A stretch of 64,000 nucleotides of DNA from Paracoccus zhejiangensis (GCF_002847445.1 NZ_CP025430.1:3840501-3904500); one strand, 5' to 3'; positions 48,757 to 58,677 are shown, numbered from the stretch's first letter. Notes: generated by a model not told the origin, from the letters alone. Numbers and translations are program-made.

Positions 48757-50991
48757 CTGATCACCCTGACCCCAGGCGTGGCACCCACGCCGGCTGCCGG
48801 CTCGATCACCATGAACCCGGACGGCAGCATCACGGTCGCCCCCGGCACCACCGCCGGCACCTATAGCTACCCCTATACCATCTGCGAGAACCTGAATCCC
48901 GATAACTGCTCGACCGCGACGGCGACCGTAACCGTTGGCATGTCGATCATCGAAGCGGTGGACGACGAACTGTCCGACCAGCCCGTCGCGGGCGAGGGCG
49001 GCGGCGACCTGCCCTCGGTTCTGCTGAATGACACGCTGAACGGCGTGGCGGTCGATCCGGCGCTGATCACCCTGACCCCGGGCACCGCGCCGGCGCCGGC
49101 CGCCGGCAGGATCATCATGAACCCGGACGGTACCATCACGATTGACCCCGGGACCACCGCCGGCACCTATACTTACGAGTATACGATCTGCGAGAACCTG
49201 AACCCCGAGAACTGTTCGACCGCGACGGCGACCATCCTGGTCACCGAATCGGGGATCATGCTCGACAAGATCGCGACGCTGGATGATGGCGGGGACGGGG
49301 TGGCCAATGTCGGCGACCGCATCACCTATGCCTTCACCGTCCGCAATACTGGCACCGTGCCGCTGACCGATGTGACCGTCAGTGACCCGCTGGTGACGGT
49401 CAGCGGCGGCCCGATCGCCAGCCTGGCGGCAGGGGCCACGGATAGCACCACTTTCAGTGCCGTCCATGTGCTGACGCAGGAAGACCTGGATGCCGGCCGG
49501 TTCGAGAACTCGGCCAGCGCCTCGGGTATCGATCCCTTTGGCGTGACCTATACCGATGTCTCGGACGACCCGGCCAACCCCACAAATGCCGACCCCGATG
49601 ACGATGGCAACCCGGATGATCCGACCATCGTCCTGCTGCCCGCCATGCCCGAACTGTCGGTCGAGAAAAGCGCGACCCTGAACGATGGCGGCGATGGCAT
49701 TGCCGAGCTGGGCGATACCATCAGCTACAGCTTCACCGTCATCAACACCGGCAATGTCACCCTGACCGATGTCAGCATTGATGACGATCTGGTCGCCGTC
49801 ACCGGCGGACCGATCGCGAGCATGGCCCCGGGCGACCGCGACGAGACCACCTTCACCGCTGTCTATGCGCTGACCCAGGCCGATCTCGATCGCGGCCGTG
49901 TCGACAACATCGCGACCGCCTCGGGCACCGATCCGCAGGGCGCACGCGTGACCGACCTGTCCCACGACCCCACCGACCCGGATGCAGGCCCCGACGGGCC
50001 GACTGTGATGCTGCTCATCACCGACGATCCCGAGCTTGATGCCTCGAAATCGGTCAGCAACCAGAACCCGCAAATGGGCGAGATCATCACCTATACGCTG
50101 ACCTTCGAGAATACCGGCACGGTCGATGCCATCGACGTCCGGATCCTCGACGAGCTGCCGCCGGCGGTGCAATACGTGCCCGACAGCGCCCGGATCGCGG
50201 GCGAGGAGGTCGATCCCGTGGTCGCTGGCCGCAGCCTGGTCTGGTCGCCCGTGGACATCGCCCTGGGCGAGAGCCTGGTCATCACCTTCGATGCGCGGGT
50301 GACCACGATGGAGGCCGGCGAGACGGCGGTGAACCGGACCTGGGCCACCGATGACGAGGGCAATACCATCTCGGACGTGGCCGAGGCCGAGATCACCCGG
50401 CGCGCTGAACATGTGTTCGATTGCAGCGATGTGATCGGCAAGGTCTTCGACGACCGCGACATGGACGGCTATCAGGACGAGGGCGAGACCGGTATTGCCG
50501 GCGCCCGGGTCGTGACGCTGGCGGGCGAGCTGATCACCACCGACGAGCATGGCCGCTTCAGCCTGCCCTGCGCGGCGCTGCCGGGCGGCACCGGCGAGAA
50601 CATCTCGCTGAAGCTCGACACCCGCTCGCTGCCGACGGGCTATCGCGTCACCACGGAAAACCCGCGCGTGGTGCGGGCGACGGCGGGCAAGATGGTGCGC
50701 ATCAACTTCGGCGTCTCGATCGGCAAGGTTACCGATGTGGACCTGATGGATGCCGCCTTCCAGCCCGGCTCGGCCGAGATGACCCGACCGCTCAGCGATG
50801 GCATCGCCCAACTGGTCGAGAGCATCCGCAGCACACCGGGAATGATCCGCCTCTCCTATTACCACCGGGGCGAGGACCGGCGGCTGATCGATGCGCGACT
50901 GGATGCGGTCGAGCAGCTGCTGACCGATCTGTGGCGGGATCGCGGGCGCTACAAGTTGAATATCGAGCGCACCTCGAAGCAGATTCAGTGA
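48757..50991 (+). pseudogene. 3' part of DUF11-repeat secreted surface protein with OmpA-like tail
   Basis: 745 codons in frame, separated from its signal peptide by the IS21 element. Domains in order: two near-identical units (LITLTPG..., period 306 bp, each ending in YTICENLNP-NCSTATAT); two DUF11-type repeats (ATL-DDGGDG...ITYAFTVRNTGTVPLTDV and ISYSFTVINTGNVTLTDVSI); a third, TIGR01451-like unit (GEIITYTLTFENTGTVDAID); an SdrD-B-like Ca-binding domain (VFDDRDMDGYQDEGETGIAG); and a C-terminal region (FQPGSAEMTRPLSDGIAQLV, DARLDAVEQLLTDLW) that resembles a degenerate OmpA peptidoglycan-binding domain. The protein is acidic and Asp/Thr-rich, like adhesins. The next gene starts 10 bp later, so the two belong together. 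Without a start codon and signal it is probably non-functional unless the element excises. Confidence 0.8.
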
Positions 50992-51001
50992 GGCACGGCA
51001 C

Positions 51002-54000
51002 ATGTTGAACCCCAGAATGATCACGCGCCTGCTCTGCGGCACTGCCCTGCTGACCCTGATGGCAAGCGGCGTGCTGGCGCAGCCGATCCCCGATGCCGAC
51101 TGCTCACTGGCGGGCGGTACGCTGCCCGAAGCCTGCGAGCGGCCGGAGGCCGGCACCGCCGTCACCATGCCGGCGGGCGAGAATACCGAGATGGTCGCCG
51201 GCCCGCCGCCCTCGATGGGGGGCACCGGCTTCCAGATCGTCATCGATGGCGCCCCGGTCTCGGGCGATCCCGATGTCGAGGACGTCATCCGGCAGACCGA
51301 CCTGGCGCTGGACGCAGCCGACATCAAGGTCAGCTTCGACAGCCTCGGCGCCAAGAAACGGCTGGATGTGCAGCGCAGCGATTCCGATCGCCCGCTGGAG
51401 CCGGGCGAGACGGTCACCGTTACCAGCCGGCTGAACTATCCCGCCTATGTCAGCAAGGGCGAGATCCGGGTCATCGACCGCGCCGGTCGCGGCTCGTCCG
51501 GGCGCACGCTGGCCATCCTGCCGATCGATCCGAACGGCCAGGCCAGCTTCGCCATGCCCGAGGGCGACCGCATCGTCATCGTCCACCGCGTCTATGACGC
51601 ACGTGGCCGCTATGACGAGACCGTGGATATCCCGCTGTCCATCGCCGATGATCGCGGGCTGTCGGAACTGGCCGAGGAAGGCACCGACGCCACCGCCCGC
51701 CGCGCCATCCCGGTGCAGGGCGGCGCGGTCACCGTCTCGGGCGAGAATGTCGATCCCGACGGCACCGTCTATGCCCTGGGCGAGGCGATCCGCCCTGCCT
51801 CCAAAGGCAACTTTGCCCTGCAGCGCATCCTGCCGGTGGGCGAGCATGCCATCGAGGTCAAGGTCGTCGATCCGGTGCAGGAGCTGAGCTTCTCGCGCGA
51901 TATCGAGATCCCGCGCTATGACATGTTCTACACCGCCCTGACCGATGCCACGGTGGGGGTGAAGGATATCGACGGCAGCCGCGACACCTATACCGAGGGG
52001 CGGCTGGCCTTCTATGTGAACGGCTACAATGCCAACGGGGTCGAGTTCACCGTCGCTGCCGATACCCGTGACAATGACATCCGCGATCTCTTCTCCAGCT
52101 TCGACGAGAAGGACCCCTCGAGCCTGCTGCGCCGGATCGATCCCAATGAATATTACCCGACCTATGGCGACGGTTCGTCCATCGTCGAGGACGCCCCGAC
52201 CCAGGGCAAGATCTATGTCCGGGTCGAGAAGGACAAGAATTACGCCGTCTGGGGCAATTCGCAGGCCGAGCTGAAGAATACCGAATACCTGCGCAACGAA
52301 CGCGTGCTCTATGGTGCCAATGCGCATTGGGAATCGCAGGCCCAGACCAGCCATGGCGAGCCCCGTGCGCAGGCGACGTTCTATGCCGCGCGCCCCGACA
52401 ACCTGCCGCAGCGCGACGTGCTGCGCGGCACCGGCGGCTCGATCTATTTCCTCAGCCGGCAGGACATCACCCGCGGCTCGGAGGTGGTCAGCGTCGAGCT
52501 GCGTGATCCCGATAGCGGCCGGGTGATCGACCGCCGCTATCTGGTGGCCGGCACCGATTACGAGGTGAATTACCTGCAGGGCAGCATACGCCTGGCGCAA
52601 CCGCTGCAATCTTCCTCGGGCGGTGGCGTGGTCGTCACCAATCCGGGCGGCGATGCCGAACTGAACCTTGTGGTTCAATACGAATATACCCCGGTCGGGC
52701 TTTCGGTCGAGGGTGCCACGCTGGGGGGGCGGGTCGAGGGCTGGGTGACGGATGAGCTGCGTCTCGGCGCCACCGCCCAGAAAGAGGATACCGGCACCGC
52801 CGATCAGAAGGCTTTCGGTGCCGACCTGCACTATCGCCTCGGCGAGAACAGCTATGTCGAGGCCGAGTATGCCAAAAGCGAGGGGCCGGGCTATGGCTTC
52901 CGCAGCTCGACCGATGGCGGGCTCATCTATGACACGACCGATGCCGATGACGGCACCGGACGGGCCTTCCGGCTGGAGACCGAGCTGGACCTGCAGGAAC
53001 TGGGGCTGACAACCGAAGGCACGGTCTCGGCCTATTTCGAGGACCGGCAGGCGGGCTTCACCTCGCTTGACTATACCGTCGGCACCGGCGAGCGGCTCTG
53101 GGGGTTTGACGTCGATATCCAGGCTTCCGAGCGGCTGGCCTGGCGGGTCTATGCCGAGGATTTCCGCAACGATCAGGACCGCCGCGACAGCGAGGCCGGG
53201 GCGGAAGTGCTGTGGAGCCCGGACAGCGTGAACACGCTGGCGCTCGGCGTCGAGCATGTCCGCCGCCGCAGCCCCGAAGAGACCGGCAACCGCACCGACA
53301 TGGCGCTGCGCTATACCCGCCAGGTCACCCCGCGCTTCAGCTGGTCGCTTCTGGCGCAAGCCACCCTGGCCCATGAGGGGCTCGAGCGGAACAACCGCCT
53401 TGGCGTCGGGGTCGAGCGCGACTTCGGCAATGGCTGGACCGTGGCCGGCGAGGTCTCGGACGGCACGCTTGGCGTCGGTGCCGATATCCGCGCCGAATAC
53501 GAGCGCGAGGATGGCAGCAGCCTCTACTTTGGCTACGAGCTCGATCCGGATGACTTCGACCGCACCGGCACCTTCGACAGCTTGAGCGAAAGCAAGGGCA
53601 AGTTCGTCTTCGGCGGTCGCCGGCAGGTGAACGACACCACCGCCTTCTATGGCGAGAACACCTATGACATCGAGAGCGACCGCGATTCGCTGACCAGCAG
53701 CTATGGCGTCGATTACAGCCCCGACCAGTTCCTGACCTACAGCTTCGGGCTGGATGTGGGCCAGATCCGCGATGATCGCAGCGGCGATTTCAAGCGCCAT
53801 GCCATCAGTCTCGGCGCGAAGTACGAGGACGAACAGCTGACCGCCTCGGGCCGGCTCGAATTCCGCCGCGAGCGGGGTGACGAGATCGTGCCCCCCCCGC
53901 GTGGATGACCGCGATGCCGACACCATCCTGTTGACCGCGAACGCCACCTACAAGATCGACGAGTCCCGCACGCTCTTGGGCTATGTCGATCTCGCCGATA

Positions 54001-54545
54001 CCGATACCGACGAAAGCTCGATCCGCGATGGGCGGCTGACCGATGTGGTCGTGGGCTATGCGGTGCGGCCGGTGACCAATGACCGCTTCAACATGCTGTT
54101 CAAGTATCGCTACTACTACGACATGTATGGCCAGACCGTCGACGGCACCGACAATCGTGGCCCGCGCCAGAAGAGCCATATCTTCACCGTCGATGCCGAA
54201 TATGACCTGAACCAGCAGTGGTCGCTCGGTGGCAAACTGGGCGGGCGGCTGTCGGAAAGCGCCTCGACCAGTTCCTCGGGCTTCTATGACAATGACGCCT
54301 GGCTCGCGGTGGTCAATGCCCGCTACCACCTGGTGCACAACTGGGACATCCTGCTGGAAGCCCGCGCCCTGCATCTCGAACAGGCGAAAACCACCGAGCT
54401 TGGCGTCCTTGCCGCCGCCTACCGCCACTTTGGCAACAATATGGAAGTCGGGGTCGGCTATAACTTCGGAGACTATTCCGACGACCTCGCCGACCTCACC
54501 CGCGACGACAAGGGCCTCTTCCTCAACGTCATCGCAAAGTTCTGA
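51002..54545 (+). pseudogene. Large outer-membrane beta-barrel protein, frameshifted at a poly-C tract
   Basis: The gene starts at ATG 51002 with a signal peptide (TRLLCGTALLTLMASGVLAQ). The first frame gives 968 aa and stops right after eight C (53891-53898). One C fewer restores the frame through to 54545, for about 1,180 aa in all. The middle (near residues 385-540) has DPNEYYPTYGDGSSIVEDAP, the GKIYVRVEKDKNYAVWGNSQ block and RDVLRGTGGSIYFLSRQDIT, a pattern shared by large uncharacterised outer-membrane proteins. After about residue 560 come alternating amphipathic strands of a beta-barrel, and the protein ends in LFLNVIAKF, a terminal Phe for BAM recognition. The break could be a sequencing error, a true mutation or phase variation. 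It is 10 bp from the DUF11 protein gene, so both probably form one surface system. Confidence 0.8.
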
Positions 54546-54573
54546 TCAGACCACAGAAAAAAGACACAAACAG

Positions 54574-54603
54574 GCCCGCGGAAGAAAAACCGCGGGCTTT
54601 GTT
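54574..54603 (+). terminator. Intrinsic terminator after the outer-membrane protein gene
   Basis: GCCCGCGG (54574-54581), loop AAGAAAAA, CCGCGGGC (54590-54597), then TTTGTT. A perfect 8-bp stem with a U-tract, 28 bp after the barrel stop. It also lies just beyond the convergent TetR gene. Confidence 0.88.
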
Positions 54604-54639
54604 CCATCCGCAGGCCCTGCACGGCGCGAGCCGGCCTCG

Positions 54640-55224
54640 TCAGGCCGCACGGTCCGCAAGATCGCCCGTCGCCTGCTCGGCAATCGAACTCAGCATCGCG
54701 CGAGTGGGGCGGGTGCGGGCAAGCACGTTCAGCCCTTGCGCCACGCAGACCAGGTAGGTCGCACGCTCCGAGGCGCGATGCGCATCGGCGTCGGGGGCAT
54801 CGCGCTGGATCGCGGTCAGGAAGGCCGTCTCGAGCCGCTTGTAATGCGCGGTCATGATCGCGTTGACCTCTTCGTCGCGATCGCCAAGCTCGAGAAAGGC
54901 ATTGGTCCCGAGACAGCCCCATTGGCGGCGGCCATCGACGATCCCGTCGACGAGATAGGCGAAATAGGCGCGGATGCCGGCACTGCCGCTGTCGGCGGCC
55001 TGGATGCGAGCGATGCCCTCTTGCGTGACCGTTTCGAGATAGCGGCGCATCACCAGGAAAAACAGCTCGCGCTTGCTGCCGAAGGCGGCATAGAGGCTGC
55101 CGGGGTTGAGGCCCATCGCGGTGCATAGCTCCTGCATGCCCGCACCCGCATAGCCACGCTGCCAGAAGACGTTCATCGCGCCTTTCAGGGCCTTTTCCTC
55201 GTCGAACTCGCGATGCCTCGCCAT
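54640..55224 (-). CDS. TetR-family transcriptional regulator
   Basis: 194 aa from ATG 55224 (MARHREFDEEKALKGAMNVF); the frame is open 20 codons further, but this is the usual start form. HTH: GMQELCTAMGLNPGSLYAAF then GSKRELFFLVMRRYLETV. The C-terminal ligand domain includes WGCLGTNAFLELGDRDEEVN. Divergent from the symporter/dehalogenase operon, with two tandem palindromes between, so it most likely represses that operon and itself until a carboxylate ligand binds. Confidence 0.92.
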   Translation of the reverse strand: MARHREFDEEKALKGAMNVFWQRGYAGAGMQELCTAMGLNPGSLYAAFGSKRELFFLVMRRYLETVTQEGIARIQAADSGSAGIRAYFAYLVDGIVDGRRQWGCLGTNAFLELGDRDEEVNAIMTAHYKRLETAFLTAIQRDAPDADAHRASERATYLVCVAQGLNVLARTRPTRAMLSSIAEQATGDLADRAA

Positions 55225-55299
55225 GACGCCAAACCGTTCCCTTGCTGCGATCCCTGTCTTGCCCGCCGTGCGATCCCTGATCAAGTCCTACCCGAATTA

Positions 55300-55345
55300 T
55301 TCCTGAATTGACATTCAAGAATATTTCTGAATTCATATTCAAGAA
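55300..55345. promoter_or_regulatory. Tandem TetR operators in the divergent promoter
   Basis: Two 22-bp palindromes spaced 24 bp start to start: TTCCTGAATTGACATTCAAGAA (55300-55321; arms match at 8 of 9) and a second at 55324-55345 with arms TTTCTGAAT and ATTCAAGAA. The shared core is TGAAT-N4-ATTCA. They lie between the TetR gene and the symporter operon. Confidence 0.8.
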
Positions 55346-55426
55346 TAAGCACCGGAAAACGGTCGTTTAGGGTTGCCCTGCCCAGGCAAGCTGGGTCGGC
55401 CGACCCTCGCAAGGGAGGGAAACTGA

Positions 55427-55702
55427 ATGTCTGCCTACCAAAAGGAATGGCGCCAGACGCTGCTTTATGGCGCGCTTTACGTGCTGATGGCCCATACCGG
55501 CCTCTTCGCCTGGCTCCTCGGGACCGACAACGACCTGCGCCTCTTCGGCTTTCCGCTGCACTATGCCGTGGCGCTGGTGCTGGGGTCGCTTGGCGTGCTG
55601 ATCGTGTCGATCTTCTGGAACAGGTCCGCCGACCGGCTCGAGGACGAGATCGAGGCCGAGAACCGCCTTGCCACCCAGCCCGCCGGGAGCATCGCAAAAT
55701 GA
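55427..55702 (+). CDS. Small membrane subunit of a sodium:solute symporter
   Basis: 91 aa; GGGAGGG lies 8-14 bp upstream of the ATG. Pattern EWRQTLLYGALYVLMAHTGL, then FGFPLHYAVALVLGSLGVLI, with two transmembrane helices and a charged C-terminus. This is the organisation of the short proteins (DUF4212 or DUF485/YjcH-like) encoded just ahead of SSS-type acetate and related carboxylate symporters. The stop overlaps the symporter ATG (ATGA). Confidence 0.8.
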   Translation: MSAYQKEWRQTLLYGALYVLMAHTGLFAWLLGTDNDLRLFGFPLHYAVALVLGSLGVLIVSIFWNRSADRLEDEIEAENRLATQPAGSIAK

Positions 55703-57345
55703 CCGAATCCGACTGGCAGATCCAGAACATCTGGCTGGGCCTTGGCATCACGCTGGCGGTCTTCGCGCTCTACTACCTCGTTGCGCTTTTCTCGCGGCAA
55801 AAGACCCATGACTCGGCTGATCTCTACCTCGCGGGGCGTTCGGTCGGCCCGCTGGTCAATTCGCTGGCCGCTTCCTCGACCTGGATGAGCGTGGCGACCT
55901 TCCTGGGTGTCGTGGCGCTGATCCAGCAGCTGCACCTTCCCTTCGTCTACATGTGGATCCAACTGATCCTGTCGGTGCCGCTTCTGGTGCTGCTCTACGG
56001 GGCCTCGCTTTACCGCATGGGGGCGTTCACCTCGGTGCATTTCGTCCAGCAGCGCTATGGCCAGCGGGCCGGCTATCTCGCGGCGGGCTGGATGCTGCTG
56101 ATCATGCTGATGTACATGGTCGGCCAGTTCATCGGCGTCGCCAAGGTCTTCGAGGTGCTGCTGGGCCTGCCCTATACCTCGTCGCTGATCATCTCGGCAC
56201 TGGTTATCACCGGCTATATCACCATCGGCGGCATGAAGGGCGCGACCTATAACGACGCCATCCAGATGGTGATCATGATGCTGGCCCTGCTGGTGCCACT
56301 GGCGGCGATCCTGAAGGCGATGGGGGCATCGGGTTACTGGTTTCCGCCGCTCGGCTATGGCGATCTGACCGATGTCCTGCTGGAGCGCATCCCGACCTTC
56401 TTCGACCTGAAATTCGAGCCGCGCTTCTACCTGGCGCTGTTCGTCGCCCTGACCATCGGCACGCTGGGGCTGCCGCAACTGGCGCAGCGGGTGCTGACCT
56501 CGGACAGCATCCGTTCGGCCCGGCGGGTGGTGCCGTGGTTCTGCCTCTGGGTCGGGCTGATGTTCCTCGGCACCTATGCGATGGGCGTCGCGGGGGTCTA
56601 TCACTTCGCGCTGATCGGGCAGGACCTGTCGCCCGAGGCCGCCGACAAGACCACGCTGCTCCTGAACCTGGCCTATAACCCGGACTGGGTGTCGGCCTTC
56701 GTCATCGCGGGCGTTCTGGCGGCGGGCGTATCGACCATCGCCGGGCTGATGATCGGGGTGGCGACCATCGTGGGCCATGACATCGTCGGCTCGCTCCGCC
56801 CCGATCTGTCCGAGATCAAGCGCCTGCGCTATGGCTACCTGGCGCTTGCCGGGACCGGGATCGTGTCGCTGCTGGTTTCGCTGAACCCGCCGGCCTTCCT
56901 GATCACCTCGATCTTCTGGGCCTTCGGTCTCTGCGCGACGGCGGTCACGCCGATGATCGTGCTGGGTGTCTGGTCCACGCGGATCAACATCTGGGGCGCG
57001 ATGACGGGCAGTGCCGTTGCGGGCCTGCTTTATATCCTGCTGTCGCCCTATGTCTTCCCCGGCCTGTCGATCGGCAGCGGCATCATCGCCAACCTCGGCT
57101 ATTCGGTGGCGCTGATCTCGGTTCCGGTGGGCTTCATCCTGACCATCGCGGTCTCGCTGCTGGCCGAGCGGATGCTGCCCGATCTGGCCGCGCCCGAGCG
57201 CGCGCGTGCGCAGGAACTGGTCGAGCGGATCCATGGCTGGGCGACGGTCACGCGCCAGCGCTATGACGGCAGCCGCTGGCTGCTGATCCTCTGCGCCCTG
57301 TGGTTGCCGGTACTGGTCTGGGGGATGATGCCATGGTCGCCGTGA
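55699..57345 (+). CDS. Sodium:solute symporter (SSS family), probable carboxylate uptake
   Basis: 548 aa, about 13 transmembrane segments. SSS hallmarks: DLYLAGRSVGPLVNSLAASS, then TWMSVATFLGVVALIQQLHL; YITIGGMKGATYNDAIQMVI; and LGLPQLAQRVLTSDSIRSAR. The G-G-M-K-G-A-T-Y-N-D motif and the LPQLAQR loop place it near the acetate/proline permease group. With a short subunit before it and a haloacid dehalogenase after it, the substrate is plausibly a short (halo)carboxylate. Overlaps both neighbours, so coupled. Confidence 0.92.
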   Translation: MTESDWQIQNIWLGLGITLAVFALYYLVALFSRQKTHDSADLYLAGRSVGPLVNSLAASSTWMSVATFLGVVALIQQLHLPFVYMWIQLILSVPLLVLLYGASLYRMGAFTSVHFVQQRYGQRAGYLAAGWMLLIMLMYMVGQFIGVAKVFEVLLGLPYTSSLIISALVITGYITIGGMKGATYNDAIQMVIMMLALLVPLAAILKAMGASGYWFPPLGYGDLTDVLLERIPTFFDLKFEPRFYLALFVALTIGTLGLPQLAQRVLTSDSIRSARRVVPWFCLWVGLMFLGTYAMGVAGVYHFALIGQDLSPEAADKTTLLLNLAYNPDWVSAFVIAGVLAAGVSTIAGLMIGVATIVGHDIVGSLRPDLSEIKRLRYGYLALAGTGIVSLLVSLNPPAFLITSIFWAFGLCATAVTPMIVLGVWSTRINIWGAMTGSAVAGLLYILLSPYVFPGLSIGSGIIANLGYSVALISVPVGFILTIAVSLLAERMLPDLAAPERARAQELVERIHGWATVTRQRYDGSRWLLILCALWLPVLVWGMMPWSP

Positions 57346-57836
57346 TCGAGGACCAGCGCTCATCCCTGCTGGCGCTGATCGGCATCCCCGTCGCCGGTCT
57401 GTGCTGGAGCCTCGGGGTCTGGACCGCCCGGCAGCCGCTGCTTGCCCAGCAGGGTCTGGATGGCCCCGGCTCGATCACGCTGATCACGGCAGGTGGGCTT
57501 GCACAGACCGTGGCGCTCTGGGCCTGCTTTTCGGCGGTGACCTGGGCCATGGTCCGCGCTGCCGGTGGCCGGCTGCCGCTGCTGCGGGTGATGGAACTGG
57601 TGTCGCGGGCGGCGCTGCCGCTTTGGGTCGCCCTGCCTGCCGCGGCCCTGTGGCTTACCGCGCCCGCCGGTAGGGCCGGGCCGGCCGCTGCCGTTGCGAT
57701 GCTGGCCGGGCTGGCCTTCTTTGCGCTTCTGGTGCGGCAGCTGTCGCTGGCGGCCGGCTGGGGCGGGCTGCGCGCGGCGCTGCCGGTCGCGGCAGCCGTC
57801 ATCTTCGTTGCAAGCATCTTCACGCTCGCCGCCTGA
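57333..57836 (+). CDS. Hypothetical membrane protein of the symporter operon
   Basis: 167 aa from ATG 57333, overlapping the symporter stop by 13 bp, with GGGGGATGATG upstream. About five hydrophobic segments (LLALIGIPVAGLCWSLGVW; LITAGGLAQTVALWACFSAV; LPLWVALPAAALWL; AVAMLAGLAFFALLV; LPVAAAVIFVASIFTL). No known domain recognised. Its place between symporter and dehalogenase suggests a transport-accessory role. Confidence 0.75.
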   Translation: MVAVIEDQRSSLLALIGIPVAGLCWSLGVWTARQPLLAQQGLDGPGSITLITAGGLAQTVALWACFSAVTWAMVRAAGGRLPLLRVMELVSRAALPLWVALPAAALWLTAPAGRAGPAAAVAMLAGLAFFALLVRQLSLAAGWGGLRAALPVAAAVIFVASIFTLAA

Positions 57837-57863
57837 GAAACGAACCGAATGGAGGAAACCGAC

Positions 57864-58601
57864 ATGGCCATCGAAGCCGTTGTCTTCGACGCTTACGGCA
57901 CGCTTTACGACGTGCAGTCCGTCTCTGCCGTGACCGAGCAGGAATTTCCCGGCCACGGTGACATCATCACCCAGGTCTGGCGGATCAAGCAGCTGGAATA
58001 CACCTGGCTGCGGTCGCAGATGAACAGCTATCGCAGCTTCTGGGAGGTGTCGCGGGAATCGCTTGCCTTCACGCTGGACGCGGTCGGGCTGCCCTATGAC
58101 AACGCCGCCTTCGAGCGGATCATGGACAAATACCTGCATCTCGACCCTTACCCCGAGGCGATCCCTGCGCTCGAGGCCCTGAAGGGACGCCGCCGGGCGA
58201 TCCTCTCGAACGGCAACCAGCAGATGCTGGACGCGCTGGTGGCCAATACCGGGCTGGCCGATCATCTCGAGGCGGTGATCAGCGTCGAGGATGCCGGTGT
58301 CTTCAAGCCGAACCCGCGCGCCTATGACCTTGTCGGGACCGGGCTGGACCTGTCACCGAACAAGGTGTTGTTCGTGTCCTCGAACTCGTTCGACGCCACG
58401 GCGGCCAAGAATTACGGCTTCCGCGTGGCCTGGATCGAACGGGTGACCGCCGCGGCGCTGCGCGGTGAGGTGCGCAGCGCCGGGACGGTCGGCCCGGCCA
58501 CGATGTTCAAGATCCTGCGCATGCGCGAGGAGAAATTCGATCTGCCGCCAGACCATTACCTGACATCGCTCGCCGATCTGGCGCCGATCCTGGCTGGCTG
58601 A
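57864..58601 (+). CDS. L-2-haloacid dehalogenase (haloacid dehalogenase type II)
   Basis: 245 aa from ATG 57864, preceded by GGAGGAAACC (a 5-codon longer form is possible). HAD fold with the nucleophile Asp in VVFDAYGTLYDV, then IKQLEYTWLRSQMNSYRSFW (type II haloacid dehalogenase signature with the halide-site Arg), ILSNGNQQMLDALV, VFKPNPRAYDL (catalytic Lys) and VSSNSFDATAAKNYGF. It hydrolyses L-2-haloacids to D-2-hydroxyacids by an Asp-ester mechanism. Last gene of the operon; a strong hairpin follows. Confidence 0.92.
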   Translation: MAIEAVVFDAYGTLYDVQSVSAVTEQEFPGHGDIITQVWRIKQLEYTWLRSQMNSYRSFWEVSRESLAFTLDAVGLPYDNAAFERIMDKYLHLDPYPEAIPALEALKGRRRAILSNGNQQMLDALVANTGLADHLEAVISVEDAGVFKPNPRAYDLVGTGLDLSPNKVLFVSSNSFDATAAKNYGFRVAWIERVTAAALRGEVRSAGTVGPATMFKILRMREEKFDLPPDHYLTSLADLAPILAG

Positions 58602-58643
58602 TCACCCTCATCCGGCTTTAACCCACCACAGCCGGATACGCGT

Positions 58644-58677
58644 CGGGCCACGGGCAGGGAAACCTGCCCGTGGCCCG
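58644..58677. terminator. Bidirectional hairpin between convergent dehalogenase and ridA genes
   Basis: A perfect 15-bp stem (58644-58658 with 58663-58677) closed by a GAAA tetraloop. It is exceptionally stable but has no U-tract on either side; it probably stops transcription from both directions or protects 3' ends. Confidence 0.75.

Noticed and set aside
48757..50991. CRISPR-like or satellite interpretation of the repeats in the surface-protein gene
   Set aside because: The 306-bp period keeps codon phase and encodes DUF11-like protein repeats, so it is a coding repeat.
51104..53947. 947-codon minus-strand open frame opposite the outer-membrane barrel gene
   Set aside because: It mirrors the codon bias of the plus-strand gene, has no ribosome site or domain, and the plus strand has a signal peptide and barrel features.
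55224..55284. 20-codon N-terminal extension of the TetR protein
   Set aside because: The MARHREF start is the usual form for the family, and the extension runs toward the operator region without conserved sequence.
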